Below are positions 30,001-45,000 of a stretch of DNA of 64,000 nucleotides, one piece after another. The DNA comes from Chionis minor (Eukaryota; Chordata; Aves; Charadriiformes; Chionididae): the NCBI GenBank assembly GCA_013398295.1, contig VZSF01001525.1, positions 1 to 64,000 on the forward strand. The letters are read 5' to 3'. Made by a program: the position numbers and the translations under genes. Numbering within the stretch: position 1 is the first letter of the stretch; the number at the start of each line of letters is the position of its first letter. The notes under the pieces were generated by a model. It did no database searches. It saw nothing but the letters and a program-made list of their open reading frames with translations, and had not been told where the DNA came from.

Positions 30001-33000
30001 TACACTATTTAAGCAAAACGCAAGCTAACTACCAAGTTACTGCGTTCAGTACGAGTACACCTGGGACAAGGACATAGGCCAGATAAAGTCATCCAACGGA
30101 TTCTCTTAGGTTTACATCCCATGATAAAATGATCCCTACCTCCAAGCACTTCCCCTCTAAATAACAAACTAAACCCAACCAGGAGGTCAGAAACTACTGA
30201 GCATGACATTAACCCTCAAAGCGTCTGTCTTCTTCCGAAAGTGTCGCGCTTACTGAGACAGAAAACAGGTATCAGCATGGGAAGAATTAATTGATCAAAG
30301 CAAAACCCTCCATGTACGTTCTGGCATTAATGCCTCCAACTCAGTCCTGCCCATCAGGTCAGCTTAGCACAAAATATTAAAATTCCAGAGTATATTTACT
30401 ACTTCCGCTTCCCTCACATCCCAGAAAGCCCAAGGAAAGGGAAAAGGGAAAACACTGGCACACACAAGTGTGCTCAAGAGAGTTTCTTTAGAGGGAAACT
30501 GAAGAACAGCATGAAGACTAGTGTCTGCATGTGCATCCTTCTCACACACTGACCACCATACATGCTGTCCTACTCACTTTCCCAGCTTCACTCTTCGAGG
30601 GACTTTTCCTTGTATTTTTGTAAGATGTGCTTCCAGGAAAGAGAGGAACATGTCAACATTTACCTGGGAAGCCTGTTGAACTTGTGGGTGACAACAGCAG
30701 ACTTTCCATTGCATTTCTCACATGAATACTCGATCTCCTCTGCCTGTTTAAGAGACCAGAAAAATGACTAGTGGGAAAAAAAGACACAACAAAACAGATC
30801 TCAGCAGAAAGCATATTGGTTTTGGCTGTCACAGCAGCTCTTCAAAACAGTAGTGACACTTGAAATTATAATCAACTTCAACATGATCTAACAAGAGGGC
30901 ACCTGCTAAGAGGACAGGTAGCAGACCTTACAATTTGGCAACATATCCCCTAATAAAGGTGGAAATTTGACTGCAGGTCTATTGCAGACCAGTGGATTAG
31001 CCACAGTTCAGACAAATTAGCTTCCAAAGAGAATGGACAATCTTGCAAGGCTTACAGTTTTCTCTCCCACGGACAGTTGTTTTTTTCCCCAATAACCTTT
31101 GGTGGAACAGAATTCACCATGAAGTTTCCTCTCTTTTGTTCAAAATGTCAACTTTGTTCCTGAAAAACTATCCTCATCTGAACTTTTCAAGGATGTGCTG
31201 CAGCAGAGTAGAGTTTTAAACAGACAGCAAAAGGGGAAGCATCACTGTGCTGAAACTACATGACTTAGCCATCAAACATTCCTACAGCCCTTTTCTTTGA
31301 GTAAGGCCAGATGACATCACTATAATTTTAAGATTTTTTTCTTTAATTGCAAGACTTCCACCAGCTTTTAGAAGAGTAAGTCTGTCAGTTATTCTGTCTG
31401 TTGAAAACACTATCTGTAAAGGAAGAAAACACACAGGTGTCTCAACGTATGACAAAATACAGCACTGATTCAAAGACCTAAGGTTCATTTTTAGCTTTCA
31501 GAAACAGCACCTGGAAGCTCTACTTACAAGATGAGCATCCACATATTACAACTATTTTTTTAATTATTATATCTGCCTGACCTTTTTCCTCCATGCTAAT
31601 TTAGGCCATTGCTTAAGCTGTTGAAGCCTCCTAGCCCAGAAGAGGAAGTAGCAATTCCTGAGTGATTATCTCAGTCTGACAGCCTCCCTTCTCTCCTTTG
31701 TATTTGTTTACACCTCAACTCTTCCACCACAAAATGGGGAAGTTTACCTATTTCACAGGAGTATTGTAATGGTCAGTTAATTTCTGCACAGCATTTTACA
31801 ACAAAAATTCCTGTATAATGTTAATGTACAAACCTCAAAAAAGTGCAAAGTTAATTACTTCACATGCCTGCAATTACCATAACGGAAACTAATAATCAGC
31901 TATACAATCAAAATTTCCATATGGTACATAACCTACACATACTCCACAGTGATAAAAACAATCCCAATACTACTTACCCGAAAAAAGAGGTCAAGGGAAT
32001 CCTGGATCGATCGAGAAGGAAGCAACTTCTTTCTTCGAGGAAGATCAATGGAGAGGTCATTAAACTGTTCTCGTTTGGTGACTGTTTCACCACACCTAGA
32101 AAAGAAACATGCTTATGTAAGTCTGATGAGAAATATACTTGAAGTCAACGACAAGTTACATCTTTTAGGAGAAAATAACGAAATTCCCAGTAAACATATA
32201 TCTCAATCTCTTTTTACTCATCAAAATGAAAGTGCTTAATGCTTATGAAAAAGCTGAATTTTGGGATTTCACTTTGATGCTTTAGAAGTGGAAAGAAACA
32301 TTTGTGTAAGGGTGAGAACAAAAAACCAGAGACTGCTTTGGAGAGGCAAGTGATCAGGTACACAAGAAGTCAAAGTGACTACGACGTAGCTGAAAACACC
32401 TTCTTCATTCAGCATTCTTAAGAGGAAAGAAGTGAGCCCAGCTCAGAATAAGGGAAAGCATAGCAATACTTTCAGAAAAAATACATAGTAGTCCCTCTGA
32501 AAAACAAAAATAACCTCAATTTTCTTACGCTTGTTTGAGGGGGGTGGGGAAGACCCTATAGTCACTTGCCTTCAATAATTATTACCTGCATGCAATTTAC
32601 TTTTTATTATTCTAGGGAACTAGTGCAGTACAAAGTAATTTTTCCCAAATATATGCGTTCATGAAAACTCTGTGGAATGCAAGCATCCCATATGGGAATC
32701 TGCTGCACAGATCATACATGAAAAATGGCCAGACATAGTGGTTTACATCTTTTCTGCAATAACCTAGAGAGACAGAAGAAAATGCTATTCCCTGGAAGCC
32801 CTTAGAAAGAACAAATTCAAAACCTGGCTTCCTTTTTTTTTTTTAAAAGAGGAAACACTACTCGGCTGAACACCCCCTTCTCTCTCTATTCTCATACAAC
32901 TGGTACACAAAAAGCAAATCAGAGGCTTTCCACTGCTAATGTAATGATGAACCAGACGGTACGAGACTGTTTAAAGAAGGCTTGTAGCAGCAGACAGCAT

Positions 33001-36000
33001 GGTGTGAGGTTTTCTAGGTGTGAGGCATTTCTAGACCACAGATATTTCCTAAATACCTATCTTTGGAAAAAACATGGTTCTTCGTTCCAGTTATAACCTG
33101 CAGATGAAGTCACGTAAGATGGAAACGCTTCCCAGACTTTTAAGCAAAGTATGAGAAAAGCTCTCAAACATACTTACATTTTGCAAATGATAGAATGCTG
33201 AACCTCAAACTCTAAGTTACTGATAACCGGACACGTATAAACTTTGGTGGCTGAGAGGTCATCAGACGCCCGTCCAGGTGAGTTATCCTCATTAGGGACT
33301 GGCTCACTCTTCCAAGTTTTGTTCAACTTTTCCATGTCTTCCTTCAGCTGATCCAGACACTGGCTCAAGAACTCATGTGCATCCTAGGAACGGGGTGAAC
33401 TCAAAGTGACTTTCTACAACTTCATTCAGAATCTTTCTCTCAAACACACACAAACTGGGGAAATTATGTTTTAGTTCATTGCATTCAGCAATACTAAGGC
33501 AGTTCTGCACTAACAAACAGCAGGCAATTGTTGTAATTCAATCAAAAGCTCAAGTCACTGTCAAATAGAGTTGAAGCTCGACAGGAGTTCAGTGCAGTCC
33601 AAACACTGAACAAATTACACATAATTGTTTCTAGACAATATGGTACTTACGTTCTGCATGTACCCAGAAAATCTCTCTGCAGTAGCTGAAATGGCACTTT
33701 TCACCTTCTTGAGCAGCTCTTTCTTAACCTCGGGGCTGCAGACATCCTTTTTAGCAAGCAGATGGGCAAAGCGTCTGCAGAAGTCAATGCAATGAAACAC
33801 TGATTGGCTTTCCAGGACTTTAGAGAAACAAAATAAAACTCATGATACCTCATTTTAAAGGTCTCTAAAAGCTTTTCGCCTGTGATAAGTGGTTCAGGGG
33901 TTCTGCATAAAAATATCTCATATATAATTAACCTTTTCCATTTCAAGCATTTTGAAATCTCATTTGAGGCCATCATTAGAACAGGACCCAAATGAACAAA
34001 AAAATTCCACAATCTTTTAAGGTAAAGAGAAGAGCCTTATAAAGTTCTATAAACTTATTTCTGCTATATCTTTTACAATGAGAAAAAAACCACCCTACAA
34101 TGCTCTTTGAAAACATTTGTACTGACAGGAGCTATGAAATCACATGGCACCAAAATAAGCAGCATAAAATTCATTAGATTCAACTTGCATGGTCAAACTG
34201 GTTTGTTTTTTGGTTTTTTTTAAATTTTAAAATTTCCATTCAGTTGTAATGTTTTCGGTGCTCAGTTATCGTGATTTAGTTATCTTTTTCCACAGGAAAT
34301 ACACATCCAATATATTCCAAGCGTAACAGGTTCAGTCATAGTACATATTTGGGAAGATGTCACGTTCCATGACCCACATACACACAAAAAAAAAAAGACA
34401 GAAAAGACCTCTGCAGTCCCCTCCCACCCCAAACCAACACCTAGTACTCAGTTACCCAAAGAATCTGATCAGTTTACTGCAGCTCAACAAGTTTCTGCTG
34501 AGCACCAGTGCGTGCTCTTCTAACCCTCTACAACTGCTCAGTGAAGCACATCAGGAGACAGGCCTTTTTTCCCCACAAAGCAGTTGACAGGCAGTCGCTT
34601 TTCAACCAGAAAAACACTGATCATGCCAGATCAAGTGCCCACACCCAAACCAACAGAAGCCACCGAGTATCAGCTCTGGCTTGTACTTAGGCACAGGATC
34701 ACACAATGCCCTCCGTCAGTGGTACTACAGCACAAGCTCTACCCACAGCCTACCATTAGGTAGATGGGGCACAAGCTTCAGAGGTCTTTCTGAAAAAAAA
34801 TTAGGAGAAGGACATTTCAAGAGGCATGCGGAACAACCTCTGATCTCCAGTAGCGTAGGAAGAGTTCAAGAAGACACAGCAAAAATGGAAATGACCCCAA
34901 AAGGTATAAAACACAAAAATGGAAACAGAAACTGTCCTGATAATCCTGGATCTTGTTCAGTGAGAGAAAAGAAACGAGGTACACAAGAGCATGTGTAAGA
35001 AAAATCCCAAACGGCAGAGAGTGCGGTATATAGAGCAAACAGCAGTTTGCCTTTCCGACAGACATACGATGGAATATGAACGGCACAGGAATTCAAAATT
35101 TCAAAGAGAAAATAGAGTTTTACATAATACAGAAACCTTTGGAGTTTCTTGACTTGAGGTCTGACTGAACTGAGAGTTCAGCTGAATTTAGAAAAAGATT
35201 AAGTATGCAGAATTTGAACTCTCTGCGCTAGACAAAGGGTATTTTCCAAAAAGGCATTAGCCCTCACACATCAGGTGAAGTTAGTGACCAGCTTAAACTC
35301 AAGCTGGTAATGTTTTAAAAGAAGAAGTTATTCTCCACTTATTAATTTTGCAGTTTCTTGCATTTTCTTCTGACACATTTCATTCTGCCACCAGAAATAC
35401 AGCAGAAGATATGAAAGACTGCCTGTAACTCAACATTGCAATTTTTAAGAGCCTACTTCCTATTTCTAAAGTAAAACTCCAAAATACAGAGAGCTCTAGG
35501 ATTTATAGTATTCTCTATGAAGGTGCTTCAGTATTACAAAACTAGTTTTTTTCAGTAAGAAAAGAGAAAATACCCTTCCCAGAGAGTCAATTTTACCTGA
35601 TAAGTGCATTGAGAGGAATTTTTTTCCACGGGATACCCTGCTTGAGCAAATCATTAGCAAAAGACTGAATTGAAAACAAGGACTGTAGAATGGCATTCAT
35701 ATAGCAGGTGTTCCCCAAGTTTGAAAATCTGAAAAAAAAAAAAGAAGATTGAACGTGGTATGTATGTCAATGTGCAAACGTATCAGTGTCAAACACAGCA
35801 CTACTAACGGGCAGGACATTCACGCCGGCCACTCCCCACAAAGTTTCTTACGGTAGCTCTCCTCCTGCCTTTCACACTAAACTGAAAACTCATGGAAGGC
35901 GGCACTTATCAGTAAAGCACCCATGAGTTTCTACAATCATAATTTTAAAAAAGTGTGGGTGTATATGTATATACACACACACACACACACACACAAGATA

Positions 36001-39000
36001 GAGAAATGAATCAATAAAGTGTATGAAAGGAATATGCATTACCTGAAATTATTATACCTCTAAAATTCTCAGGAAGTAAATTTAAGAATACGTGTTTTCT
36101 AAACTAGGAAGAGCATTCCCTGTCTCATTGTTCATTAATTTCAGGATTTTTTTCTTCATTAAAGAATTATAACAAGAATGTGCATGTTCTGATGATCAAA
36201 GTGCGCACGCTAGATAAAGAAAATTCAATTTACCCTTGTAATTGTTGTTGAGGATGGGTTGAAAGGGGCACTCGGGGTTTGTTCCACCCTGTGTAATCTT
36301 GATTAGATCTCATTTTTTTAACAGAAAGAGGGGCAGGCTGAGAAAGAAATCCCAGGCTTCTTTTGGCTGAAGGGGTCTGGCTGGATACAGTAGACCTAAA
36401 AACATAAAAGGATAAGAAGCATAAGATTTCTAATGCTCTTCCTTAAATAGCTATAGTCCATGACACTGGAATTTTACCACTAAAGGAGACAAGGACTGAA
36501 AAAACCATACAAGACAACTGGCATGTGTCATAATGCAAAAGAGGTCTAAGAGAGAGAACTTTTTTCCAGAGCACTTAAAATACTTTGTTTGGTTAAATTT
36601 CGTTACATTCACAGGTATGCATCCAGTGTAATCAAGTATTTTGTCTTTAAGATATTTAACAATTCCCCTCACTGTATGATGAGAGGAAGAATGATCATGT
36701 AGCAGGAGGTTACTGCTCCTAATGTACGCTTAAAATTCACATCTGGACCAGAGTCTTAATTTTCAGCCTCTTGTTCTTGTAACCTAATCACTCCGGACCG
36801 CAGTCCCTCGTGCGTAAAGCACAGACAATGCTTCTTTCCTTGCTTGATCTTCTAAGTCATCTATCTAGGGCAGAGAACGACAGTTTGATTGCACGGCATC
36901 TAACAGAGAAGAATCCCAACCTCAGCAGGATTCAGTATTACTAAAATACTGTTATTAAAATACAGGGTTTCAAGCCATTCATCCACTTTGGAAAAACGAA
37001 GCAAGGATTCATTGAAAAGTTCCAGAGTTTATATAGAATTTGAACCGTCCAGAGTTTAGGTATCATCTGGATCAGCCATTCGCAATGACTATAACAGACT
37101 TGAGCGATTTTAGAAAGTCTGTCTATTGGCAAGCAGTAACTGGAGTTTGTACAAGCCACTAGAGCAACTGTAGCCACCCTGAATACCTAGATTGTACTCC
37201 TGGGAAAAAAAAAAAAACATGACAAACCCATGTTTTATGCGTAAGCTATAAAGCTTATAAGGTATATAGATAGCTATAAGCTATATACCATGTGATAAAT
37301 ACACAGGAAACTGAAGATCCTAATTCCTGGGAAAGAACTGTCATTTGCAGTTCATGCTAGTGAATCAGTCCTACCTGTCCAGGGTGGAACTGCCAGTGGA
37401 GTACTCTTTTGATGAAGACCGACTACCATAAAAGGACGATGACTGCAGTGGTAAAATACCTTGAAAAACAGAAAGAGAAGCGGGTAATTTTGTTCCAGGT
37501 AACTCAGCTATTAATACAATATACAACTCCTTTAAAAGTATCGACTCAAAAGGTTTAAAACACTGTTTTCCAGAATTGGTTGGGAAAGTACTAATACACA
37601 AACGCACATACTTAGATGCACTAATGCAAATATTAATCACATGTAAGTAAAGACATGCCAGAGCTTTAATTGAATTTATACAATAATCTCCTTCAAATCC
37701 AATTTGTAATACAAAACATTAAAAAGTCATTGAGTTGTCTTAACTATCTGAAAGATAACAAAGATCCATCTCTTGTTCAAATATACAAGATACACATAAC
37801 AGAAAACTCACTAATGATTTCCAATACAGTGCTCTCAAAACTCAAGGTAAACATGCAGAAGCGAAAACAGTTTCTCTTCCCACTCCAAATTCCTCAGTAA
37901 ATTACTATATGCTTTGGGGCAAAAAATGATTGTTTCATTGTTCTGATATCACAGTGTCAGATCCTGAGACTCTTAATGCCTCAGATGGTGCCAAGTAAAA
38001 AAAATGCTCTCAAGAGTCAAAAAACCCACCTATTATGGTGAATCACAGCGTAATTTTGTTTGGATAATGTATAAACACTTGCTCTAACCCCGCTTGAAAT
38101 TGTTTGAGCCATGCAACTTTCAAAAATGCAGATATATGAAGGAAGTTTGCGATACTGTTACCTGAACTTGCAGGTACAGACTCACAGATTCTAATTTTGG
38201 CTCTAAAGAACAAACCAGATTTTCATTCAGAGATAAACATTCATGTTACTGGCTCCTCCAGCAACACGTCTGTGCCATCAGAGCTGCACTAAAAAAAGAA
38301 TGCATTCACAGAAACATTCCCCATAAAAACAAGATCTTGAATGCATTCCCCTTTAGGGGGCAAGAGGCCCAGTATTTATTAGTAAAACTGAAGCACGGTG
38401 CTGCATACTAGCTTATGTACATACTGTCAATATTTCTATATTGTCTGTAAAAACTTGTCATGCACCAGTATCCAATAGAACTTTGGTACAACCAGAACAA
38501 AAAGTCCTGTCCCCAAAGTGTTCCCCTGCTAAGTTCTGGGGAAGAGATAGAGAAGTAAAAGCAAACATTTCCAGCTCAAAAACCAGTCTACGATTCACGT
38601 GGGCATTAACAGCAAGGGAGAGCTCTAAAAATAAAGATGAAAGCAAGCAAAAAGGAAATCCTTAGGTGTTTACAGGAATCCCCTCCCAAGGGGAAGGGCG
38701 GCTGGGAGCAAAGTATGAAGCTGCTTGTTGAATTTTCAAACAAGGCGGCACACGGGCTGGCATCAGCACCTAAGTATAAAGGTCAGGGTCACACTAGAGC
38801 AGGGTAGGCTTTGAAAACAAAGGCACGTTGTTTGCATCTCATATACGGCTCTGTAGGAAGCAAGAAAGTTAGTGTCACAGGGAAAGCAGATTAGGAAAAC
38901 CACCTCTGCAGCAGCTTCCTAAACTAATATCCAATGGGTAAAACGGGATTGGTCAAAGCCAGGTATCATTTGGCTTTAATTTAATTTTTTTTTTTACCTG

Positions 39001-42000
39001 ATGTCCTATTTTCCTCTGCCTGCTTCAGATTCAACTGTTTCTCTCTGCTACTGTTCAAGTACTTCCATGCTGGATCGCTCAAGGCTTTATTATTCCTACA
39101 GATAAACAAAAGTGGAAGTCAGTGCAGTTACAGAAGATACAGGATATTCCTGCTCGATATTTACAAGTTGTTTTAAAGCATTTCTCTCCTGTCACCTTTA
39201 ACACCTGACTGTGGAACAGTTAAACTTTGCTCACAGATAAGTTTAACCAACTGATTTAAATAAGCCTTCTTACTTAAGATTAAATGCGATATCAAACAAT
39301 TGGAGCTTATTCTCCAAATGGCAATTTCTCTTCACAAATTGTGTTTGTAAAGGGTCGAAGGAAGTTCAGTAAAGAAGGTACCTATTGCCATATACATACA
39401 GCACATACGACAACCCTGACTAAACTGAAAAAAGAAAGATGACAAAATTTGCATGTGCTACTTCCTGGAAATCAACTACTAGAGCAGGTTGCATTTCCCT
39501 CATTAATCCTGAATGCAAACCCCAATTCAAGCACCCAGTGTGTTCACAAGTTGAACAGTGGCTGGCCTGTACCATGTTGTTGAGACAGGAAATGCCCAAG
39601 CATTCTTTTCAGAAAAAAGTACTTTTACAAATGAACAAAGAGTTTAACATCAGAAACTAGAAACAACAGTTACTTACGTTGAAGAATCATTCTCTTTGGG
39701 ATAATCTTCACTCATTTCTGAACCAGGAAGTTGCGTTCTTTTTCTCTTTTCACTGATGACAGAAAATTTTTGAAGTGGTCATTCTTTCAGAAAGGCTAGT
39801 AAATGATCCTCTTCCAACTGAACAGACCTCCTCAATGCTTTCTGTGCATTTTGCACCTATCTTCCACAATCTCCAGTTTTATAACATAGCATACAGAGAA
39901 GAATTTGGTCTGCCCAACTCTTAAGTTGTTCATAAAGCTCTAGTGCCAGTACCAGCCAGAGGCTAGAAAAGCACATATTAACATCCTGTTAAAAGCAACA
40001 GCAAAGCCAGAGGAAGGAACATGTTCCCTTCTAAGGGTACTGAGTTGCACCTGCAGCTCTATAAAGAGCTAAATTTTAACAATATCATAATAAGAAGGTA
40101 ATGCTCGTACCGATTCTCCAACAAGCCCGTTCTGTGAGGGACTGATGACGCAGGAGACGTTGAAACATTCACCCTGTTGCTAGGTGCTCCAGCTCCAGCG
40201 GAATTCTTAGCAGACGCTCTTGCTGGGGTACCCAGCACCTTGCGAAACGGATTTTCCTCCTTACTTTCCACAGCCACTCTTTTGGGAGGAGTCTGAAAAA
40301 CCCAAGTGGGCCAGCGAGACAACCGAAACAAAGAAAAACATGACCATCTTCAGTCTAACCTAGCATTTACACCACTGCTTTACTTGCTACAGTGTAGCTT
40401 CCAAAAGCAGAAAAATGCTACTTGTAATAGATTAAGAGTTTCACACTAATTAGACAGAGGTGAAATTTTGACTGTATTGATGCAAGTCATAAATACAAAA
40501 CTCCACTGTGGTAATCAATTTCCCTTCTCACTTTCCAATGCTAAGTGAGCTGAACTTTGGTTTTTAAAATCGCCTTTACATGCTTTGACATTACAAAACC
40601 CAAGGCGTGATTCCTAACTATCCCCAGATTAATCCTGGGTGGTATTAAAAAAACAAAACCAAAAAAAAGCAAACAAAAAAAGCAGCCGCACTAAAACCCA
40701 CACGATTAGAACAGTGCGCTGACAGCCTTGGGCCAAGCAAGTGCCACATGTAATGCAATGGAAAGAGCTAATAGTTGGTTGACTAAGGAATGTTGGTCAA
40801 TTTTAGACTTGAAAACTAAACATGTCTAATCTTACCACTGTATACACAGCCTTAGAGTTTTTGCTGCGAGATTGCCTTTAAGCAACATGTAAAGCTTGGT
40901 TTGGGACGTCAAAAATATTGTCCCTCAGGGCAGGAACATGCATATATTCACAGACATAACAAGTAAATTAAAGTTGGTAGCTAAACCATGAAATCCGCGT
41001 TATGCAGGGAGGCAAGGAAGAAGAAAAATATTTTGAAGGAAAACCACTTTTGGGGAAAACTCTGCAAAATTTACAGAAGAATCTGAGCGGAACGCCACAA
41101 ATTAAGTAACTTTATCCTGATACAAAACTGAGTCAGCAGCTTTTCAATATATAGATTTGGCTGAAGTCTGCTAAACTCATTAAGACCTGTGCCGACTATA
41201 ACATGTCCGGCTGCTACGTAAGGTGTTCAGTATAAACAAAGAGATATTCAGAACTATGGGAGAAGAAAGTCTTAATCATGCACTTCTCCTCTATTCCTGC
41301 CTCTTCTCTGCCTGACTGATAGCTCAGCATGAAGAACACATTCTGTCCGCCACAGCCAGACACTGACCTTTCTTATTCACACAGAATACATGGCTCCTCA
41401 TGAGCAAGACAAACCATTGCCAACCACCCTGTTCATACTTATTCCAAGCCCTCCAGATTACAAAGGCTTTGCATGCAAAATAAGTATTTACCATGCTGTT
41501 ACAACATACAATAAGAGAATAAGAGGAGGAAGTGAATAAAATGAAAGGAGAGGAAAAATTTGAATAACTAAACAAACCTGGTTCTCTATATAAGAGAATT
41601 GCCTATTAGCTTCCTTCTGTGTGGTCCTGCTGCCCAGCACACCTCCAAAGCTGCCAGATCCCTGAGAGGGTTTCCCAGCTGACAGGAAAAGTACACAACA
41701 TTCAATTTCATTGTCATTTAACTGATTGGCATTCTTATTTGTAAAACGTTATTTAGCTGAAGTTGATTTTGGAAAGGACACACTAGATTTCTTGCCAATA
41801 GACAGTACAATTTTCTGACTGCACAGCCATAAGCACGTATTTATAGATATCTCTTACATTTACTCAGTTGGCAGTAAAGTTCCTATCCTTAAAAAGAACA
41901 CAATAAAATAAGAGGTAAAATAAAAAGGGAAGAGACTACGCATGTGTGATAAACAGACAAAGAGTTTTTCAAATACCAACATACTGACAAAATAATCAAT

Positions 42001-45000
42001 TCCTACATGTTTAATCTCTGCTTATTGTACAGCACAACAAAGGCACATTATGAGAAAGGTATATAACAAAAATTGGGGCTCAGGGCCAGAGAAAAGCATT
42101 TCCACAAAGGCAAAGAAAGTCAGTAACACAAGGAGGACGAAACAGCTAAAGACGAAAAAAAGAAAACCCCTCTCCAAGCAGTTATTAACATGATTTACAA
42201 CAATTGCACTTACCAGTATGAACCCTGTCTTGATGGACTGCATCCAAATACATCCGCATTTCATTTGCATCTTTAAATGGTACCTTATCAATCGTCAGGA
42301 AGCTGGTATCCTTTAGCGTTAGCATCAGGCAGCACAGTTTTCTACCATTTGGTCTTAAGGTCACAGTTTTAATGTTATGGCTTAGCTGAAAAAAAAAGAA
42401 AGTGACTATAAACATAAATCCATTTTTAAAAGGCCAAAACACTTACAAATTCAAACAAAACACTTCAAACAGAGAGGGTAAGAGGCACTCGCACCAAAAT
42501 ACTTCTCCTTGCTCCATTCTGAGCAAACATTAAGCCTCACAGAATGAATGCAATCAGTGATCTTGGAAGCTAACAGAACGGAAAGGACAGTATCACTATA
42601 GCTCAACAGACCCTATATACCAGGAAAAGCTTTCTGAAACTTGCTTAGCTATTGAGTGTGACATTTTTTAATGTAAAGGAGTAAGAGCTTTGTATAGTGC
42701 ATTTAGCTGTTTGAAACTTCCACATCAAATTTGAAATATAGTTTGAGATGGGGAAAGTTTTAAACGTTAAGTACAAACACCTAGTCACTTTATAATGTGC
42801 TCTCGGGGAAGACAGATTTGACATAGCTTAAATAATTTGCTGAGGGAGTAAGTCAATAAAAAACATGCTCAGTCTATATGCAACATTATAACAATTGAGT
42901 GGTGTCAAAACTTTCAGGGTTATGGTCAAGCACAAGAATAATTTTAATAAGCATTTGTGCTCCCTAGTAATGCCACTGCTGCTTTATTATACCATTACTT
43001 AATTGTTACTCAATGCTAAGCCACCTATAAGAACTGCCTGCTCAGTAAAGGCTCTTCTATTCACACAGGTTGAGGGTAACTCCTACAGCAGAAGAAGCCG
43101 AAGAATCTCTCACATCTGCAGATGGCACAGAAGTTGGACAATACATACCTAAGCATAGTCTCATTTTCAATTCCCTTGTCCTTTTTTGCTTAATTCTTCA
43201 TTTTGCTGCCGCTTCTTTAGCCTTGCCTAAGATGCACAATGACCTCTGTGCCAGTATATTGCTATACGCAACAGTTCATACTAGATTGGAAACCACAGCC
43301 AAGGTCACCAGGCACTACACAGGACAGAGAAAACACTGCCCATCAGATTGGAGTCTTCTCCTCATTTGGCCTGACCTCCATACTGCCACACTACTGCCCT
43401 AAACAATGATGATAATAGACATGAACACTAATTACACTCTGACACCAAAGTTTCGCTATACATTGCTCTAGAACCTGTCTTGTCTCCTTCAAATTATGCA
43501 CAAGTTTAAAAATAAATTTTTATTTAAATTTGTTCAGGCATATAAAAGGCAATCCATGTTTACCAGTGAGAATTCTTTTGTTTCCACGCAGAACTCTAGC
43601 TTCTTGGAAAGCCCATCTAGGCACAACAGCAGTTTATAAGAGGCTGGAAAATCACCTCAGTTGGAAACTAAGGGTTTATTTTGCTGGGAATATTATGCTT
43701 CTGAAATACTTTGTGCTCAATCCTTGTGTTTTGGGGATTTTTGGGGGAGGGTGATGGTGTTTGTTTGGTTTGGTTTTTGGTTTGTTTGGGGGTTTTTTTT
43801 GTTTTTTTTTTAATAGAAGCTAAAAATGTCTTTCAAGACGTCAGAATTGAAAAGGGTGCTCCAAATTTTTCATCCTCTCCTAAAACACTACGCCCAGTGC
43901 AAAGAGATTACAGTTACTTCACCATCTCGGCGCAACACAACCTATTTCAACTCAAAATGCTTTCACGAGAGGGCTCCATCCATACTCTCCATGCACCTGT
44001 TACAACCCAGTCAGCGTCACAAAGTCTTGGGAGGTGGGGGTAAACAAAGTCTTTCTCTTGATACATATCTAGCATCCAGGACAACTTAGGCAAAGCCCTG
44101 AAACATCAGTAAAACATATCATCTGACATAAGATATTTGATGTCACACCAGCCGCTGTAGATAGAAATATAACCCTGGATCCATCCAAATGTTCCATTAC
44201 AGAAACTAAAAAAAGGTGGGGAAATCACTCACCGTTCTCCCAGAGCAACTTGTCACAAATAGGGAATGCTACTTCTAAAGCAAAATTATCAGGAAATCGT
44301 CATGCCTGAAGTGGCACGCAAGAGCACTGTGACAGACTGGGGCCGGCTCACATAAACTACACTCGAGCACAACCCCACAGCGCAAGGGGCAGGCAGCTCT
44401 CCCTGCCTCCTGCTCGCTCCCACCAACGCTCTTGTGCTGGTGTCTGTGTCGCTTTGAGATGAACAGGGCCACAAAGCAGATCCCGCCGAAGAATAACCAC
44501 CATCCAAAGAAAAATGCTCGGTCTACAGATGCGACATTTCCTCCTCCTCATCTGCCACCTCCCCAGCTGCATGGTGCCGTATCACCCCCTCCACCACATC
44601 TCATGTTGGGTCCTTTTCCCAAATTAATTCCTCTGAAAACCCTCCACTGAGCTCACAGAGAGATCCGATGAGCGCCAGAGCCAGCACATGCGAGAGGCCA
44701 GGAGCAAAACCTGCCCCTTCAGGCCATGGGTAGGTGTTCTATAGGCTCATCCTCCTCATGGAACCACCTTTTGAGTAACCGTCACACCATGTCACCACTC
44801 GTCCAGGCAGAAAGGAGCAGGTGAGAACAAGCACCCAGGGAAGGTACAAAGGGAAGAAGAGACAACTATTCTCTCAGAGGCAACGTGGTCCAATGCTGGA
44901 TTAAATCAAACACGCAGCCACAGCATCGCACGTGAGAAGGCAGACGATTCTTTTCAAGTCTACAGCAACAGAGGTAGGAACTATCCACAGCTAATGGTGT

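Larger units (their letters stand above)
35597..37459 (-). other. USP37: USP37 exons 7-9: linker end and catalytic Cys box
   Basis: Exon 7 encodes PLQSSSFYGSR and exon 8 the segment TGWNKPRVPLS just before the protease domain. Exon 9 opens the USP fold with NLGNTCYMNAILQSL; the nucleophile is Cys352, two residues after Asn350, as in human Cys350. The downstream WKKIPLNALI is typical of the family. Confidence 0.93.
27036..42213. other. USP37 introns between exons 2 and 16, without other genes
   Basis: Introns here range from about 220 bases (33384-33650, 35597 side) to about 1.8 kb (33775-35596). They are AT-rich with scattered A or T runs. An (AC)n microsatellite at 35973-35995 and a nested TA-rich palindrome at 37241-37290 are the only structures I single out. 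Intronic open frames of 60-110 codons do not resemble known proteins. Confidence 0.6.

Noticed and set aside
34222..34235. 14-bp AT palindrome AAATTTTAAAATTT
   Set aside because: Expected by chance in very AT-rich intron sequence.
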